Shown: one piece after another, positions 34,844-48,100 of the stretch
Layout: every line of letters starts with the position of its first letter
Position numbering within the stretch: position 1 is the stretch's first letter
Assembly: GCA_038503075.1 (NCBI GenBank)
Contig: JBCAML010000008.1
Coordinates: forward strand, 1,364,001-1,428,000
DNA from: Gyromitra esculenta
Lineage: Eukaryota; Ascomycota; Pezizomycetes; Pezizales; Discinaceae
DNA length: 64,000 bases
Reading direction: 5' to 3'
Made by a program: the position numbers and the translations under genes
Notes under the pieces: generated by a model
Database searches by the model: none
Told to the model about the DNA's origin: nothing
What the model saw: the letters and a program-made list of their open reading frames with translations, nothing else

Positions 34844-35723
34844 TGTGGAACTGGATTGAATTGGTTATTCTGTCAGAGCAAGTCGAGCAAAAGAGATATC
34901 CAGTTCTATCGAAGAAAGCCGTGGAGCAGATGGAGGATCAAGAGCACCTGGACAAGAAGAGGAGGGACGAGAGACGGAGAATAAGTAGGACCCACTACTA
35001 GTGCGGGGCAGAAGGAAAAAAAAGGCATCGAGGGGCGGGCGAGCACGCCATCGCGGGTTCTACCATCTTAGCTACATGTACATCTATCTGCTGTTTCATA
35101 TCAGGAGATTCTGTTGCAAAGTCTATTATTCGCGGCCGGGGTGGGATGTGTTTGTTGCACGGTAGCTACATGTACATGTACATTTCTCTCTTCTTGGTGT
35201 TCGCCCCAGCTGCATGTGCGTGCAGAGCTGTCCCCTTGAAGCTCCACCGAGCACTAGAAAGCACAACTACATGTGTGTGTGTACATGTGTGTACATGCAT
35301 TCTCCCTGAGATCTCGTTCTGGTCTGATTGTTCGGAAGCCCCTTCAAGCGTCGTGACCAAATCCTCCCCCACATTCCACAAGGTGGGGGTTACCTTTACG
35401 TTCTCTGCAGGTCTCTGCGGGGGTGATCAATTGCGCGACTCGACAGACCGACCAGGATCCTGTCGCCGTCACGCCGTCACTGTTCCTCTTCTCTATTTCT
35501 GTATGTAGCTGCAAACCGTGACACGAGCAACCCCCTCGAATTCAAACATGGTCCGTCACTCGCTCTAGGATAGAGTGCCTTGAATGAAAAAAAAAATGAA
35601 AAAGAAAGCGACCATAACTATCATACACACTTTATCAATTACTAACCTACGTAAAACAAACCTCGCACCAAAGCCAGTTCTCCCCAAAAAACTGTCCTTT
35701 TTTTTACCCAGTGATCCCTACAT
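34844..35723. promoter_or_regulatory. MET17 upstream region
   Basis: 880 bp between the MET17 start and the SSR4 stop, both minus strand. It contains a cluster of alternating TACATGTA/GTACATGT motifs at 35069-35080, 35163-35180 and 35264-35300, two of them as TAGCTACATGTA. No canonical CACGTG sulfur-regulation box was found by eye. Confidence 0.45.
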
Positions 35724-38131
35724 CTACAGCCCCACCGTCGCTCCCTCTTCCATCAACCCCAATCCCAGAATCCCAGCATCTCCACCATCCTTCTCCTCGC
35801 CCCCCATATCCGACGCTGTTTTCTTCCCCTCGTCTGTAGCTGGCGTATCCGGTTTCGAATCAACATTCACAAAGTCATCCATTATGGTATCGCCCAGCTC
35901 CTCTCCCGTCAACCCAGCGCTCTGATCTCCCGACGACTGAAACCCTGCGACCAGTGGCGCATCACCGTCGCCGCTAATCACACTCTCAGGGATCCCAGCC
36001 GATAGGTCTAGGTTGGCATATTCATCGCCCTCAGGATTCCCACTGCCGTCTCCATTAGCGTGGCGTTCCTCACCTCCCATAACTGTGTCCATAGCACCGT
36101 TACCCTCCGCGACTATGCCGCCCATCTTGATGATATCTTCAATAGGGAGGTCCCAACGGAGCAGCATACTCTTCTCCACCACTTTCTTCCCGATCGCCGC
36201 TTCAACCTCCGCGACAATCTCGTCGACGGTCTTACTGGCTGTTGTAGGGTCCGCCTTCTGGACTTCTGCGAGGAGCGGGTCGGTAGTTGGCTCGTCTTCC
36301 GAAGAAGCGGTAGCCGGACGCTCCTGCGACGACGAGGCAGAAGGAGCGAAGCCCATTCCCACGCAGAGCTTACGCTCAGCTTCTTTCGCGATTCCGCTTT
36401 TCGAGATTTTTTGAAGACGCGCAGCGTGCAGCATTTCCATTTTTTGGATGTCTGCTTCTATGTCTGCGGTCTTCTGCTCAACGCGGGGTCGGAATAGCGC
36501 TAGTATTTCCTTCGGATCCCTTTCTTTTTCGCCATCTTTGTCCTCGGGCTTGGAGGGTGGGATTGGGTATACTGGTGCTTCCAAGAGTCCCTTTGTGACG
36601 CTCTCCAGTTCTCCGCGTAGCCCGAGGCCTAGGTCGACGGGCTTGATCTTACCAATGGCGTATACACTCCCCAAAACCTCCTCCATCCATTCGTGGTGCT
36701 GGATGTACCGTGTTGTGGCGATCTCGCGCGGCGAGAGGTGATCTAGCATATCTCCGCGCGAGGTGTCTTCCTCTTCGTCAATCGTCATCCCTGGATCACC
36801 TCCAAGTGCGGCCGCCTGTGCAGCCGCCGATGCGGAATGAGCGCCAGGGGGTGTGGGCTTGAGGCGTTTCGCAGATGGTGGAACGGGGCCAGCGCCCTTG
36901 GGGGCGGGCCCACTGCGCGCAGGGGTATAATACCCCTGTGGGCCAGGCGTTGGTCCTGGCTGGGGCGTATTCCGCGGGTTCATAGGACTGATATGGCGAT
37001 TCTGCTGGGGTGTCTGTGGCTGCTGCTGCTGCTGCACCATCTGTATTCCTTGGGGCTGTGGCGCCTGCGTTGGCAGCGCAATAATGGGCCAGGAATTGCG
37101 GTCGCCGAGATAGAATTCCTTCCGTGGGAGCTGGCCGGCGGCGAAGAGCTGCGCGATATATGAGCGGGCGCTGAAGGATTGACGTGCGCCCGGGGTGATG
37201 TTGACTTGGGATATTGGGATCTGGTTCTGGCGCTCGGCGGTGAGGTAGTGGAGGAGCCAGAGGTTTGAGGCTTCGGCTGGGGTGGAAGGATGTTGCGGTT
37301 TGAGACGGTAGCACCGGCGGGAAAAGAGAGCGTGAGTTTGCAGACTTTGAACGTTGGGGTTGGGGTTGAAGCCTGCTTTGTGGTAGTAAATTTCAATGGA
37401 CTATAGGGATGGCAGTTAGTAGACAATCTCCTCTAGAGTGGTGGTACACAAGAGGGAGAAAGCGAAAAAGAGGGAAAGGGAGAAAAAGGAATTAAATTAA
37501 AGAAAACGGGGAAGAGGCTAGGGAGAGGCTAGATGCACAGAGACAGGTCGTATTTCCCCCCAGACACGATGACCGTCCTTCGACTGGGCCCCACCCATAT
37601 AGAGTTGGTGTGAGGCTCCAAATTTTCGGATATATTATGGCGAATTGTAACAAGAAGACGCGAAGGGAAAAAGAAAAAGAGCGTGGATTTCTCAGCCACC
37701 AATGGAACGCAATGTAACGCAGCAGGGGTACCAGTCATGTGTAGATCACGATTATAAGGGAGTGGAAGAGAAATAGCGAGGATGAACACCCTTCACGATA
37801 CACACGCAAATAGACGTCAGGAAGAGGGATCACAAACATATCCCTTAACATCAACCGTATGCACGTTCTCCGCATCGGCCCAAACATAACCATCGCTCGC
37901 GCAGCTCGTGCCCATCTCCGGTGGATGCCATGACAGCATCAGAGAGCCTGGTGGGGGTGGTTCGATCATAGTCCATGTGAACGGATACTGCTGTACCATG
38001 GTCGGTGTCTTGAGCAGCATCTCGACGAGTAGCTCTGGTTGGATTGACTGGTAGAGCGGATACTTCATGACGCAAAGCGCGTGCAGGTGATGCAGCAGCT
38101 GCGGTGAGACAGAGGACGACGGGTTGGCCAT
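35724..38131 (-). CDS. SSR4: SWI/SNF and RSC complex subunit Ssr4
   Basis: Minus-strand join 38131-37838 and 37400-35724, 656 aa. The N-terminal domain reads MANPSSSVSPQLLHHLHALC, PFTWTMIEPPPPGSLMLSWH, GTSCASDGYVWADAENVHT, then across the junction VKGYSIEIYYHKAGFNPNP. This matches the conserved Ssr4 (SWI-SNF Ssr4) family of Pezizomycotina and fission yeast. A second conserved part is LWLLHYLTAERQNQIPIS and the segment with YIQHHEWMEEVLGSVYAIGK. The remainder is Pro/Gln-rich (QQQQQPQTPQQN) and then acidic to the end. Ssr4 is a structural subunit shared by the two ATP-dependent chromatin remodellers. The 437-nt intron is far longer than the others here. No ATPase motif is expected. Confidence 0.93.
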
Positions 38132-39474
38132 TGTAGAGCGTGGATGAATGGTGAATCGAACGAGCGACGAAGGTGAGAATGGTTGAATGCGGGTGGTTCG
38201 TGGTGGGGAGGTGTTGCGAGCTATGGGTGAACGCGCGGGTTGTTCGTGAGGCTTTGGAGTCGTTGCTGACTATGGGACGTTGCCGTTTTGGGTGAATGCA
38301 CTTTGGGGGTCAGCAACGGGAATCAGGGTCTGCTTCACTCCAAGTATTTGTCTGCAAAGTGTCTATGCATGTTAACATTATTCAGTATTTATCTATTTAT
38401 TGAGTTAAAATATAGTCAGTGAATCCCCAGTAAAACTACATTCTCCTCAACACTAACAATCGATCAGCTCCCTTCAATCCTACCCCGGTATTCACTCTAT
38501 AACTCCTCTTATTAAGCATCCCCTCATATTTATCCCCGTCCTCGTTATCCTGTCCTAACCCTTCACTGTGCCCCTTACTTCGTTGACTCTAAGAAGTCTA
38601 ATATCGCCTCGCGTTTTCATCCCGCCCAGTGACCCACACCCATGGTCCTGAGAAACCACTACACTTTGTAGTCTGTAGAGCCTTCAGCATTAATCCTAAT
38701 AACCTGATAGCTTATGTAGCAGATAAAGTGGCTGAAAAGGCCCATTTCAGCTTCTGGAGCTTTGCAAATGCGGTAGCATCCCTTTTTCTGCCAATATCTT
38801 GTTCTTCGGCCGCTTTCAGGTCTCTGAAATAGTCAACCAAGCCCCAAGGCCACCTTACTACCATCATCAATGGGGCTTGCCAAGCACCACTCGACTCAGC
38901 TCAAGACATCTCGTGTCAAAACTCTTCAGTAGATAGGCAGGAATCAACCAGCGTCAATATATCCTAGAATGACAGCCTTTTATGTTTCCTTTACCACCTT
39001 CTAATAATACCTCAGATTCTAGTTAAAACCTCGTAGTTTGGAATACATACATGTATTCCCAGAAATATACGATCATGGATTAACCAGGTGCTGCATATTT
39101 GAGATAAGGAATGAAATAAATTTTTAGTTTCGGCCATAGCACCTTCGGGGCCATCGTTAGCAATTATTCCTATAATAATTTTCTGGTGAAGCGGTATTTT
39201 TCTTCACAGGGATACGGCCAGTGGTAGTTTTTTTATACCAAAATAGAAGCGACGACTCATATCTTAACCGTCGCTAGTGATAATAATAATTGCCTCCGCG
39301 GATCAGTTCAATGTTAATATTCTTGAGGAATAGTACTTGGACATATATGTTCGCCAAGATCTTTGTCAAGGTCCGCGCACCGAAACCACATCGCGAACAT
39401 ATCTACATGTACCTAGGTACTGTAGCTGTCAAAATTGCTAGAATGCTTTTCTCCACAGTTATGTGATATCCTAG
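38132..39474. other. SSR4 upstream region, no gene seen
   Basis: The first 200 bp are the SSR4 5' flank. Palindromes TACATGTA at 39058 (inside GGAATACATACATGTATTCC) and 39414. The ORF 38629-38832 is unsupported. Confidence 0.5.
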
Positions 39475-39953
39475 CTACCATCTAAGGATGACCTGATGCT
39501 TAGACAAGACTGCCAATGTATCAGCCGTGAGGTTTCTAGAGTGTTTATTAGCGGTGATAAGCCCTACTACTGGTGTTTGAGCTGCTAACGATGGAATTAA
39601 AGAATGTGTATTATTTCTGTGAAAATAAATAGGTATTGATAATCTAGAGATATGTGAATTCGGTATTTTGGTGATGTTGGATATGGAGGGTTCGTTTGGG
39701 GGTGAATCGGTAAATTCCATCGTTTTCTCTGGAGGTTGTTTGTCTGGGACAACACGAGATGTAGGGATTTAAGATTTGATGGAATCATCGAAGAATTTGT
39801 AGTAAGATAGATGGGTTGTCTAAGGTGATGGAACTGATGAATTCCTTCTATGATGCGGGAAGGCTTAGGGCTAGATACCTTAAACACCACTCTATTATGC
39901 ACAGTCTCAACTTTAATCCTAACGAATGGTTTTGTAACTGGTGATGGCACCAA
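39475..39953 (-). other. two overlapping minus-strand ORFs, doubtful
   Basis: ORF 39953-39597 (VTKPFVRIKVETVHNRVVFK...) overlaps ORF 39720-39475 (MEFTDSPPNEPSISNITKIP...) in another frame. Both have protein-like composition for part of their length. A join through a small intron or a single frameshift would connect them. I recognise no family and no clear splice pair, so they may be a relic. Confidence 0.2.
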
Positions 39954-40212
39954 ATCCTTCAGCTATTCTAGAATACAGTCGCAAACCGAGCATAGTACAG
40001 GCTAGACTTTCTAGTTTCTTGCAAATCATCCAACTTTACAGGTTTTGCTCTATTCAAGCGATACGAGATGGCCTGAAAATCCTCGCAGCCAGGGCTGTAC
40101 AGGCCCGTTAAGTTAATAGTATATGTTATATAAGAGAAGATTCAAAGTGACCGTATTGAGCGTAAGAAGCGAAAGCTTTAAACTAACCGCAAATTAACTC
40201 CAAGACGACAGA

Positions 40213-40620
40213 ATGGCAAGGGAGGTAGCTTTGTCTTCTATTGACTACGAAAAACTAGATGAGTTAAAGCCTAGCAAACACAAAAGAAGCAACCGTAGAA
40301 AAACCAGAAAAAACCAGAAAAAATCGCTACAGGCCCTAAGAAATTCACCCAGCTACAATGACGCGTTAAGTTATTCAGAGGCTAAAAAGGAGCTTCCGCA
40401 AGGCATCGGAATAGTTACTTTAAGAAATCGCTTTTATCCCTCTAGGTTTATGCAAGCTTACAGATTTCCTCCTATCCTCCTCTACCTTCCTCTCCTCCAT
40501 CTCCTTTATTCGTTTCTCTTCGGCGGCTTTACAAACAAGAATGCACTCTCTCCCTGCTGGCTTCTACCGACCGCATGCTGTGCATTTCTCGTATTTGTTT
40601 TTGTGGATTTCCCACGTTGA
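40213..40620 (+). CDS. hypothetical small protein, doubtful
   Basis: 135 codons. It begins MAREVALSSIDYEKLDELKP, then a strongly basic stretch (KHKRSNRRKTRKNQKKSLQA) with a directly duplicated 9-10 nt AAAACCAGAAA unit. The second half is hydrophobic (PPILLYLPLLHLLYSFLF), which may be readthrough into non-coding pyrimidine-rich DNA. The first ~80 residues look more genuine than the rest. No family was recognised. Confidence 0.25.
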   Translation: MAREVALSSIDYEKLDELKPSKHKRSNRRKTRKNQKKSLQALRNSPSYNDALSYSEAKKELPQGIGIVTLRNRFYPSRFMQAYRFPPILLYLPLLHLLYSFLFGGFTNKNALSPCWLLPTACCAFLVFVFVDFPR

Positions 40621-41869
40621 TGTAGTGGTACTGCTACTGAACCACAAGGGATGTTAGTAAATCTTAACTTTTCTTCCGTCTAGATACTCGAGTAATTTGC
40701 GAGGAGGTGTAATACCCCGACACGTTATACCCAAAGTAAGAACGGAACATATTTGCAAGCTCGCTATGTTTTCAAGTATTAGGGTGATTGTCGAATGCAA
40801 GAAGATGTTCAAGGTCTCAAGGAAGTGTGTGTATGCGCAGATTTTAATCCTCTCTTTCTCTGCTTGTGGAAGGCTTTAGGGCTTAGAGAAGGTGTCTCGG
40901 TATTACATGTAGGTAGACTGTAATTGGTCTTCTATGGACGCTAGCTTACTTTCCTCTCTTTCGAGTGATGGCTCATGACTCTCTTTCTATTGGGTCCGAA
41001 TGAAACTTCAAGTAACCAAGTATTCCCTAAAAGCATATACGCTCTATCGCTGGGCCTTCTAATACATTCTCAGAAACCGGAGCGCGCATGCTTAACATCA
41101 TGAGTTATCACTCAGTATTTACTACCTCTCCACCAATTCTATCTCTTGCTTGAGGATAGGTTATCTAATCGCCTGGTGCTTTCTAGGAGTTAGATGAGGT
41201 ATAGAGAATTACTACAAGAATGGGTCTATGTCTCTGATTAAGATTCATTCCTACAACGCAGACAAAAGCGAGTGTATTGCACTAGAGTGGTTAATCAATC
41301 CACCTAACACTGCGAGGGCCTATCAACCGCAACCCAACTACACCAAGTTATAATCTCAAATATTATCGTGAACTAGGGATACATATAACCCGAGGGCTGT
41401 TAGGAGGATATAGCTATTGCTTGCCCTTTGCTAGAAAAAGGTCTGATAATAACTACCGGGTTCTGGAAAGCTAAATTCAATAAAAGGTTTGAATACCGAT
41501 ACCCAGATTAGTGAACAGGAATGGTCATCTCTTGGCGCGATGCCATCTCGATAGGAAAACAGCTGTTGGCTAGGGAAAGTAGCAATGGCAATCGTGGGCC
41601 AAGCATAGATTGCTGACTCCGGACTTCCGGTGCGAGGATGAAACGGCCAAATGCGTGCTACCGAAGATATGCTCAACTCCCATCCGAATTGAAATACGGT
41701 TAACTCGGAGAAATACGTTTCCGACATATTTCCGCCACTTAAGCATAACTGGCTTGTCGTCGTCATCAAGCACGTGATCTGCAACCCTGTGCTTCGCAAC
41801 CTGTCCTCTAACCTTAATCCCTTTCCGCCGCTGGACCCTTTTGCACTCCCGAGCTCTCAGAACATCACT
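40621..41869. other. BET1 upstream region, no gene seen
   Basis: Contains TACATGTA at 40904 and an E-box-like CACGTG at 41771-41776, 94 bp upstream of the BET1 ATG. Minus ORFs at 41431-41799 have no family features. Confidence 0.45.
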
Positions 41870-42534
41870 ATGTCTTCAAGGTATGTCCCTAGGCAATCAC
41901 TTCATCGACCCTCCCCCCTTTCTGTTTCCTATGAACTCACGGAACAGTAATAGGTACGGCGGGCATCTTCATCAACGGGATGCGCGCTCGCAGTTGTTCG
42001 AAAACAGCGGCTACGGCTACCCTGGTGATGGCCGAGCTTCGCCCCGGGTAGCGAGCGCATATCGCCCCGCGACGCCCAACTCCAGAGGGCAGTACAGTGC
42101 GAGTGTGTTGGAGGAGCTGGAGAGCCAGAATGATGCGCAGGTGGAAGGGTTGAGTGCAAAGGTTAAGATGTTAAAAGATGTATGTTGTGCTTGTAGTCCC
42201 CCGCTGGATGTTGCTTGTTTGCCTTGACCACCAGCTTGCTGGTGCTAAACTTGTTGCCTTGGAAGAGAGAGTGAGAGCGAGATATGGAACATCATAAAGT
42301 ATAGGGTGTTGATTGGACCCTCCTCAGATCACAGAAGCCATTGGCGAAGAAGTACGCTCCTCTTCCTCCCTTGTCGCGTCCATGAACGACTCTTTCGACA
42401 ACACCCGTGTACGTTTGCGCGGGACAATGAACAACATGATGCGAATGGCAAAAAGAACTGGCGTCGGCTGGAAGGCGTGGCTGTTCTTCATCCTGGCGGT
42501 GGCAGGCGTTTTCTGGTACGTTTGGTTGTTTTAG
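41870..42534 (+). CDS. BET1: Bet1-type Qc-SNARE (ER-Golgi), 3 exons
   Basis: Join 41870-41880, 41948-42179 and 42328-42534, 149 aa. Exon 1 is only 11 nt (ATG TCT TCA AG), giving MSSSNRYGGHLHQRDARSQL across the junction. The middle part has YSASVLEELESQNDAQVEGL leading into the SNARE helix VKMLKDITEAIGEEVRSSSS with downstream NDSFDNTRVRLRGTMNNMMR. The C-terminal anchor is WKAWLFFILAVAGVFWYVW. Bet1 is the light-chain t-SNARE of ER-to-Golgi fusion with Sed5, Bos1 and Sec22. An ORF reading from an upstream ATG at 41841 through the first intron gives a false N-terminus and should not be used. Confidence 0.95.
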
Positions 42535-43232
42535 AGCCTTTGTTTTTATCTTGGACTTGCTTGGAATGCGCATTGTTTTCATCACTCTACTTTTTACTAT
42601 TTTTCTTTTTTTGTGGTACCATATCAAATACATTTTCTATTCATGATGCATGACCGCATATCGTGGTAGGGGAAGAAAGTCATACAAAAAATACAAAATT
42701 TCTCACGGCCAGAGTTTGCTCATCGAGCCTTGAATTTCGATACACGTGCTTAAAACATGATGCATCTGGTTTCATGTCTCTAAGAATCGGTGAATTACAC
42801 ATGTTTCATTATCTTTCCAAACTTTGAATATTGCCAGTCAAGATAAGGACATGGAGGGAGGGATAATGCAACATGGAGCGATAAAAGGCGGAAAAAGAAA
42901 GATTAGGCACAGGAGAAAACCAAAGGCAAAATCAGAATCAACAAAACTCGAGAAAATAATGAGAAAAAGTAAAAGAGACAAAAAAGTAAGATGACCGATA
43001 CCCCAACTAGTATAAGAGCTTCCCATCCGATGCCTCGTATCTGTCGTGACTTCTTGACAAGCTTGCTCGATCTATGCTGTAGCTCTCCTTGACAACTCTT
43101 CAAACCTGGCGTTTGTAGTGTACGTACAGAGAGGTGGAAGAAAAGAAAGAAAGAGAAGGTAGATAACCTGTCGCCCACTTACTACCTAATCCCTGTTTGC
43201 CTGCATACCATACTCAGACGTAATATTCCAAA
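42535..43232. other. convergent 3' flanks of BET1 and the Rab gene
   Basis: No gene seen. The purine-rich 42840-43000 stretch yields low-complexity ORFs on the minus strand. Confidence 0.6.
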
Positions 43233-44302
<1,070 letters not shown>

Positions 44303-45134
44303 AGCGAGTTATTGGGAGGGGTGATGAGATCTCGTGATAAAGTGGGGGGTTGCTGGAACGGGAAAGGGTGAAGACACGGGGTTGAGATGGCGGGTATCTG
44401 TGAACGAGGGAGCTGATAGGGAGCCGAGGAGAAGCGTTAACAGGTGGAAACAAACGGAAGCGACAAACAACGGGACAGGTTTACTTTGCTAGGGGAATTC
44501 TTGATGGGTTGTGTGATGATATGGCGGGTGGAGCGGTCAGAAGTCAGAAAAAGCGGACGTACTTTTCGTTTCTTTTGCTAGGTAGGGAAGCAGTTGTTGT
44601 AGTTGGGAACGGTAGGCGGTTGTCTGAGCACGCAGTTGTGCGGTGTGAGTAGTCCGGGGCCTTGGTTCACTTGATTGGTTGGCTTCTGGCTCGGTAGCGG
44701 ACAAAAAAGGAAACCGCCTCCACCCCCCGGCCACAGTTTCGGGCCTAATTTGGGGAAGGATCTAGGTGTTGTGTCTGTCTATGACTAGTGATGCGCACCG
44801 CCTTCAGGGTCGCAGCCCTCGTCTCGTGACGTCTTCCCACGCCACAAAGTGGGGCGTACACATGTGAAGAGTCTCTAACTCTCTCTCGCGTTTCGCCACA
44901 CCACTTTCTGCGTCATCCCAAGCTCCAAAAAACGACAAACAAACAAACACCCGCGATTCTCAAACCACAAGAGAAGTCCTCCTCCTTGTCTCTAGTAGCA
45001 GTGGGTGTCGACTCTGCTGGAACCCGGTAGGGCGGCCGATTGGAGGATCCTGCTGGATCCGGCCTAACAAAGAATTCTTATAACTTAATTAACAAACACG
45101 CCACAATCTAAAGCCTTCGCGTGTTTTCAGCAGG
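44303..45134. promoter_or_regulatory. divergent promoter region Rab11 / chromodomain gene
   Basis: 832 bp between start codons. No other gene seen. Near 45051-45060 the hexamer GGATCC is part of a short GGATCCTGCTGGATCC inverted-type repeat. Confidence 0.5.
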
Positions 45135-48100
45135 ATGTTTCGACGCCATGGCTCCGGTAGCGACTCTGACGATAGCATCTCGCTTACATCGACCGTGTTC
45201 AGCGAGGAAGATCCAGAATTGACCTACATCGTCGAGAATATCCTAGCTGAAAGGTGGTTCCCAGAAGAGGGTAGGACGAAATATCTCGTTAAATGGGAAG
45301 GATATCCTATTGAGCGTGCTTCTTGGGAGCCAATCGAGATGTTCGACGACAAGAATACAATCAATGAATGGAAGGCCATCAAACACCGTCATGAAACTGG
45401 AGATTCGTCTCCAGAGTTTGATTGGCGAGAATGGGACGCGGCTAGGGAAAGGGAAGCATATGAACAACAAACTCGTAAAGCACGTAGGCTTAAAAAGAGA
45501 CAGGGCCTACAAAAGGCAACAAGTAAGCCGGCCAGTAGCAGAGGATCAAGAGCCTCATCTGCAAAAATCAAAAACTTCGTCGTCAGTGATGATGAAATAA
45601 TGACTTCTTTAGATGAGGAATCTGAATCAGATGCGCAAAGGCCAAAAAGGAAAAGGAGAAAGAAAGTTGAGGGAGGTGTTATTCAGGATGAAGAGGAAGA
45701 GGAAGACAGTGGAAACACAAGTGTTGATTCACTTATGGCAACACTAGCCAAGAAAGCTATCAAGAGAAAAGGGAGGTCAAAGAGGGAAACAAAAGCACCA
45801 GAGCCAAAGAAGCAGAGTTCGAAGCCCCGTGGAAGACGCCTAGTTGATGAAGATGAAGTGAGTGAAGATGAAGCTGAAGATTGGTATTCTGAGGATCAAG
45901 CAGCCAACAAGGTAATCATTTGTCTAATTGTATTTAACCCCAAGATTATAACTCACAAAAAGCTGCAAAGTCTCCCAGCATTACCCAAAATGGGAAAATC
46001 ACCAAACCCATTCGAAAGCTTTCAGCGGACCAGAGCACCAACTTTGAGAAAAGTGTTGCTGCTACCGCCTCAAAACTATCGAGGATGGATGTGTATCCAC
46101 GTAAACCGCCTATATCAATGAGCCGTGGTGCGGCCTTAGAAGCATCGGGCATAATATCTAAGGCGGGGCCGAGAAGGCGTCAACCAAATAGTTTGAAGAC
46201 GTCTGATCCAGCATTATTGCCTGGTGTGCCCAAGGTAGGGAAATTCATTTCGCTATCCCAACAAAATAGAGTGTATAAGAGAGGTCGTAATGAGCCTGCT
46301 CCAGACATCAATGCGCTTGAATTGTTCCACGCTGGCGATCCAAAATCGTCTGCTGCGCTTAGTAGGAGAGTTTCTGGGTCTGGAGGATTGACGCGGCTTT
46401 CTGAGCAGAAAACTTTATTAGATGACGCTCAACGGGCCAAAGAGGCAGCACAACCCTCTGAAAGTAATAACCTTGGTGCTCAAGATGGAGAAGAGCTCAG
46501 AGGGCCAAAACGGAGGAAAACCGACGAAGGCGTCAAAGTTCAGGCAATATCTCTCGATCGTTATTCCGCGAAGCGACGTAACTCAGCTCAAAAAGCCCCC
46601 ATGTCGAATCCTGAGACTAACGGCCCTGATGTTGAAGATCAAGTGAGGTTTGGGGCTGATGACCATGACATGGGAATCAATGTTCCTGAGGACGCTTTGC
46701 CGACTCCTGGCGGACTTCTGATTTCGAATAACGATCTCTGGGGCGCGAAGAAGCCTCCAACGGGCCCAGCTGGATGGCAAACAAAGATGGATGTAGATTC
46801 ACCAGAATCGCCAGGGGTGCCAGAGCCTCCAATCAAGCCAATATTCGAATGCGAGCTAGAAATGGGCCCAGTAATTAATACTGAAACGATGGGCATTGTT
46901 AAGTTCACTGGGTTCACGAGCAACTTTACAAGTTTTATAGATGGATTAAAGGTCGACCGATTGTGGGTGTCACGGTTTTTAGAGGATGCTTATATCTCGA
47001 ATATCTTGGTTCCTGTAAGTCGGCGAGATGACATATCCTAGCTTCATTATCCTACCACGACTCTGAGAAGTACTAATCTAGCGAATATTCAGGATATGGG
47101 AATTCCTTTTGAATTTGCTGATATGGAAGTCGATCGTGACAAATCGCAGCCCTTTATCGGTGCTCTCGTTGTTCTCCACGGCGCTGGCGTGGTTCTCCAT
47201 GAAGACTTCACACTACTCATCTTCCAACCGAGTAATGATAAGCTCCGCCAGGCTTTCAAAACACCCCTACAGCAAACTCGAACACCTCTTCGGGCAGTAG
47301 CATACCCACCTTTCGACGTGCCAGTTTCTGCTAGGGAGTCACCTTATGAGACTTCCATACAAAAAAACTTTCAAGAAAGGCCTCTACGTGGGCTTTACAT
47401 CCATACTCTTCTAGATAGGATGCTCGGTGTTAACTGCTCGGAGATAATTTTGAGCTCCAAGGGTAGTGATAACATTATTATATATTGTCCAGAAATTGCG
47501 CAGGCCGAGCATGATGAGATGGAGTATGCACTACGTATTTTGAAGAAAGGATGCTGGCCAGTCAACGAGATTCCGGGAAGGATGGAAAAGTATGAAAGAC
47601 ACGGTTCGAAAGTGAAACTCTGCGTTTTGGTATGTATCCGACTAGATCTACTCCAATTACTAAGGAAAGCAGGCTGATAATGAAAGGTTCACTTCTCACT
47701 TAATCGTCAACTACACCTCTTACCTCATATTAAGCACCTGAAGACCCGCGACCATGCTTTCTACTTCTTTGGCGCCAGACTAGAACGAACTAAAGATTTG
47801 GGGATGATAGCAACGCATCCAGTTCGATTCTGGAATTTCGGGACGCTTATCTTCCTGACGCCACAGTTCGTGATCGAAAATGAGAAAGCAACGCGCGATG
47901 TCTTGGGGTATCAGCGAGCAAAAGCAGCGAGCACCACCATTTGCTACTCAGGTACTATGCTCGCTCAGGCTGAAGCTCATCTAATCAAGAACCCGGAGAA
48001 AGGAGAAGCGTAAGTGCATGGCGGCTTTAGATTTGGAGAATGTACGTTCCTAATGTGTCTTAACTGATTGTAGGGCTTTGAAGAATGTCTACGCCCTTAT

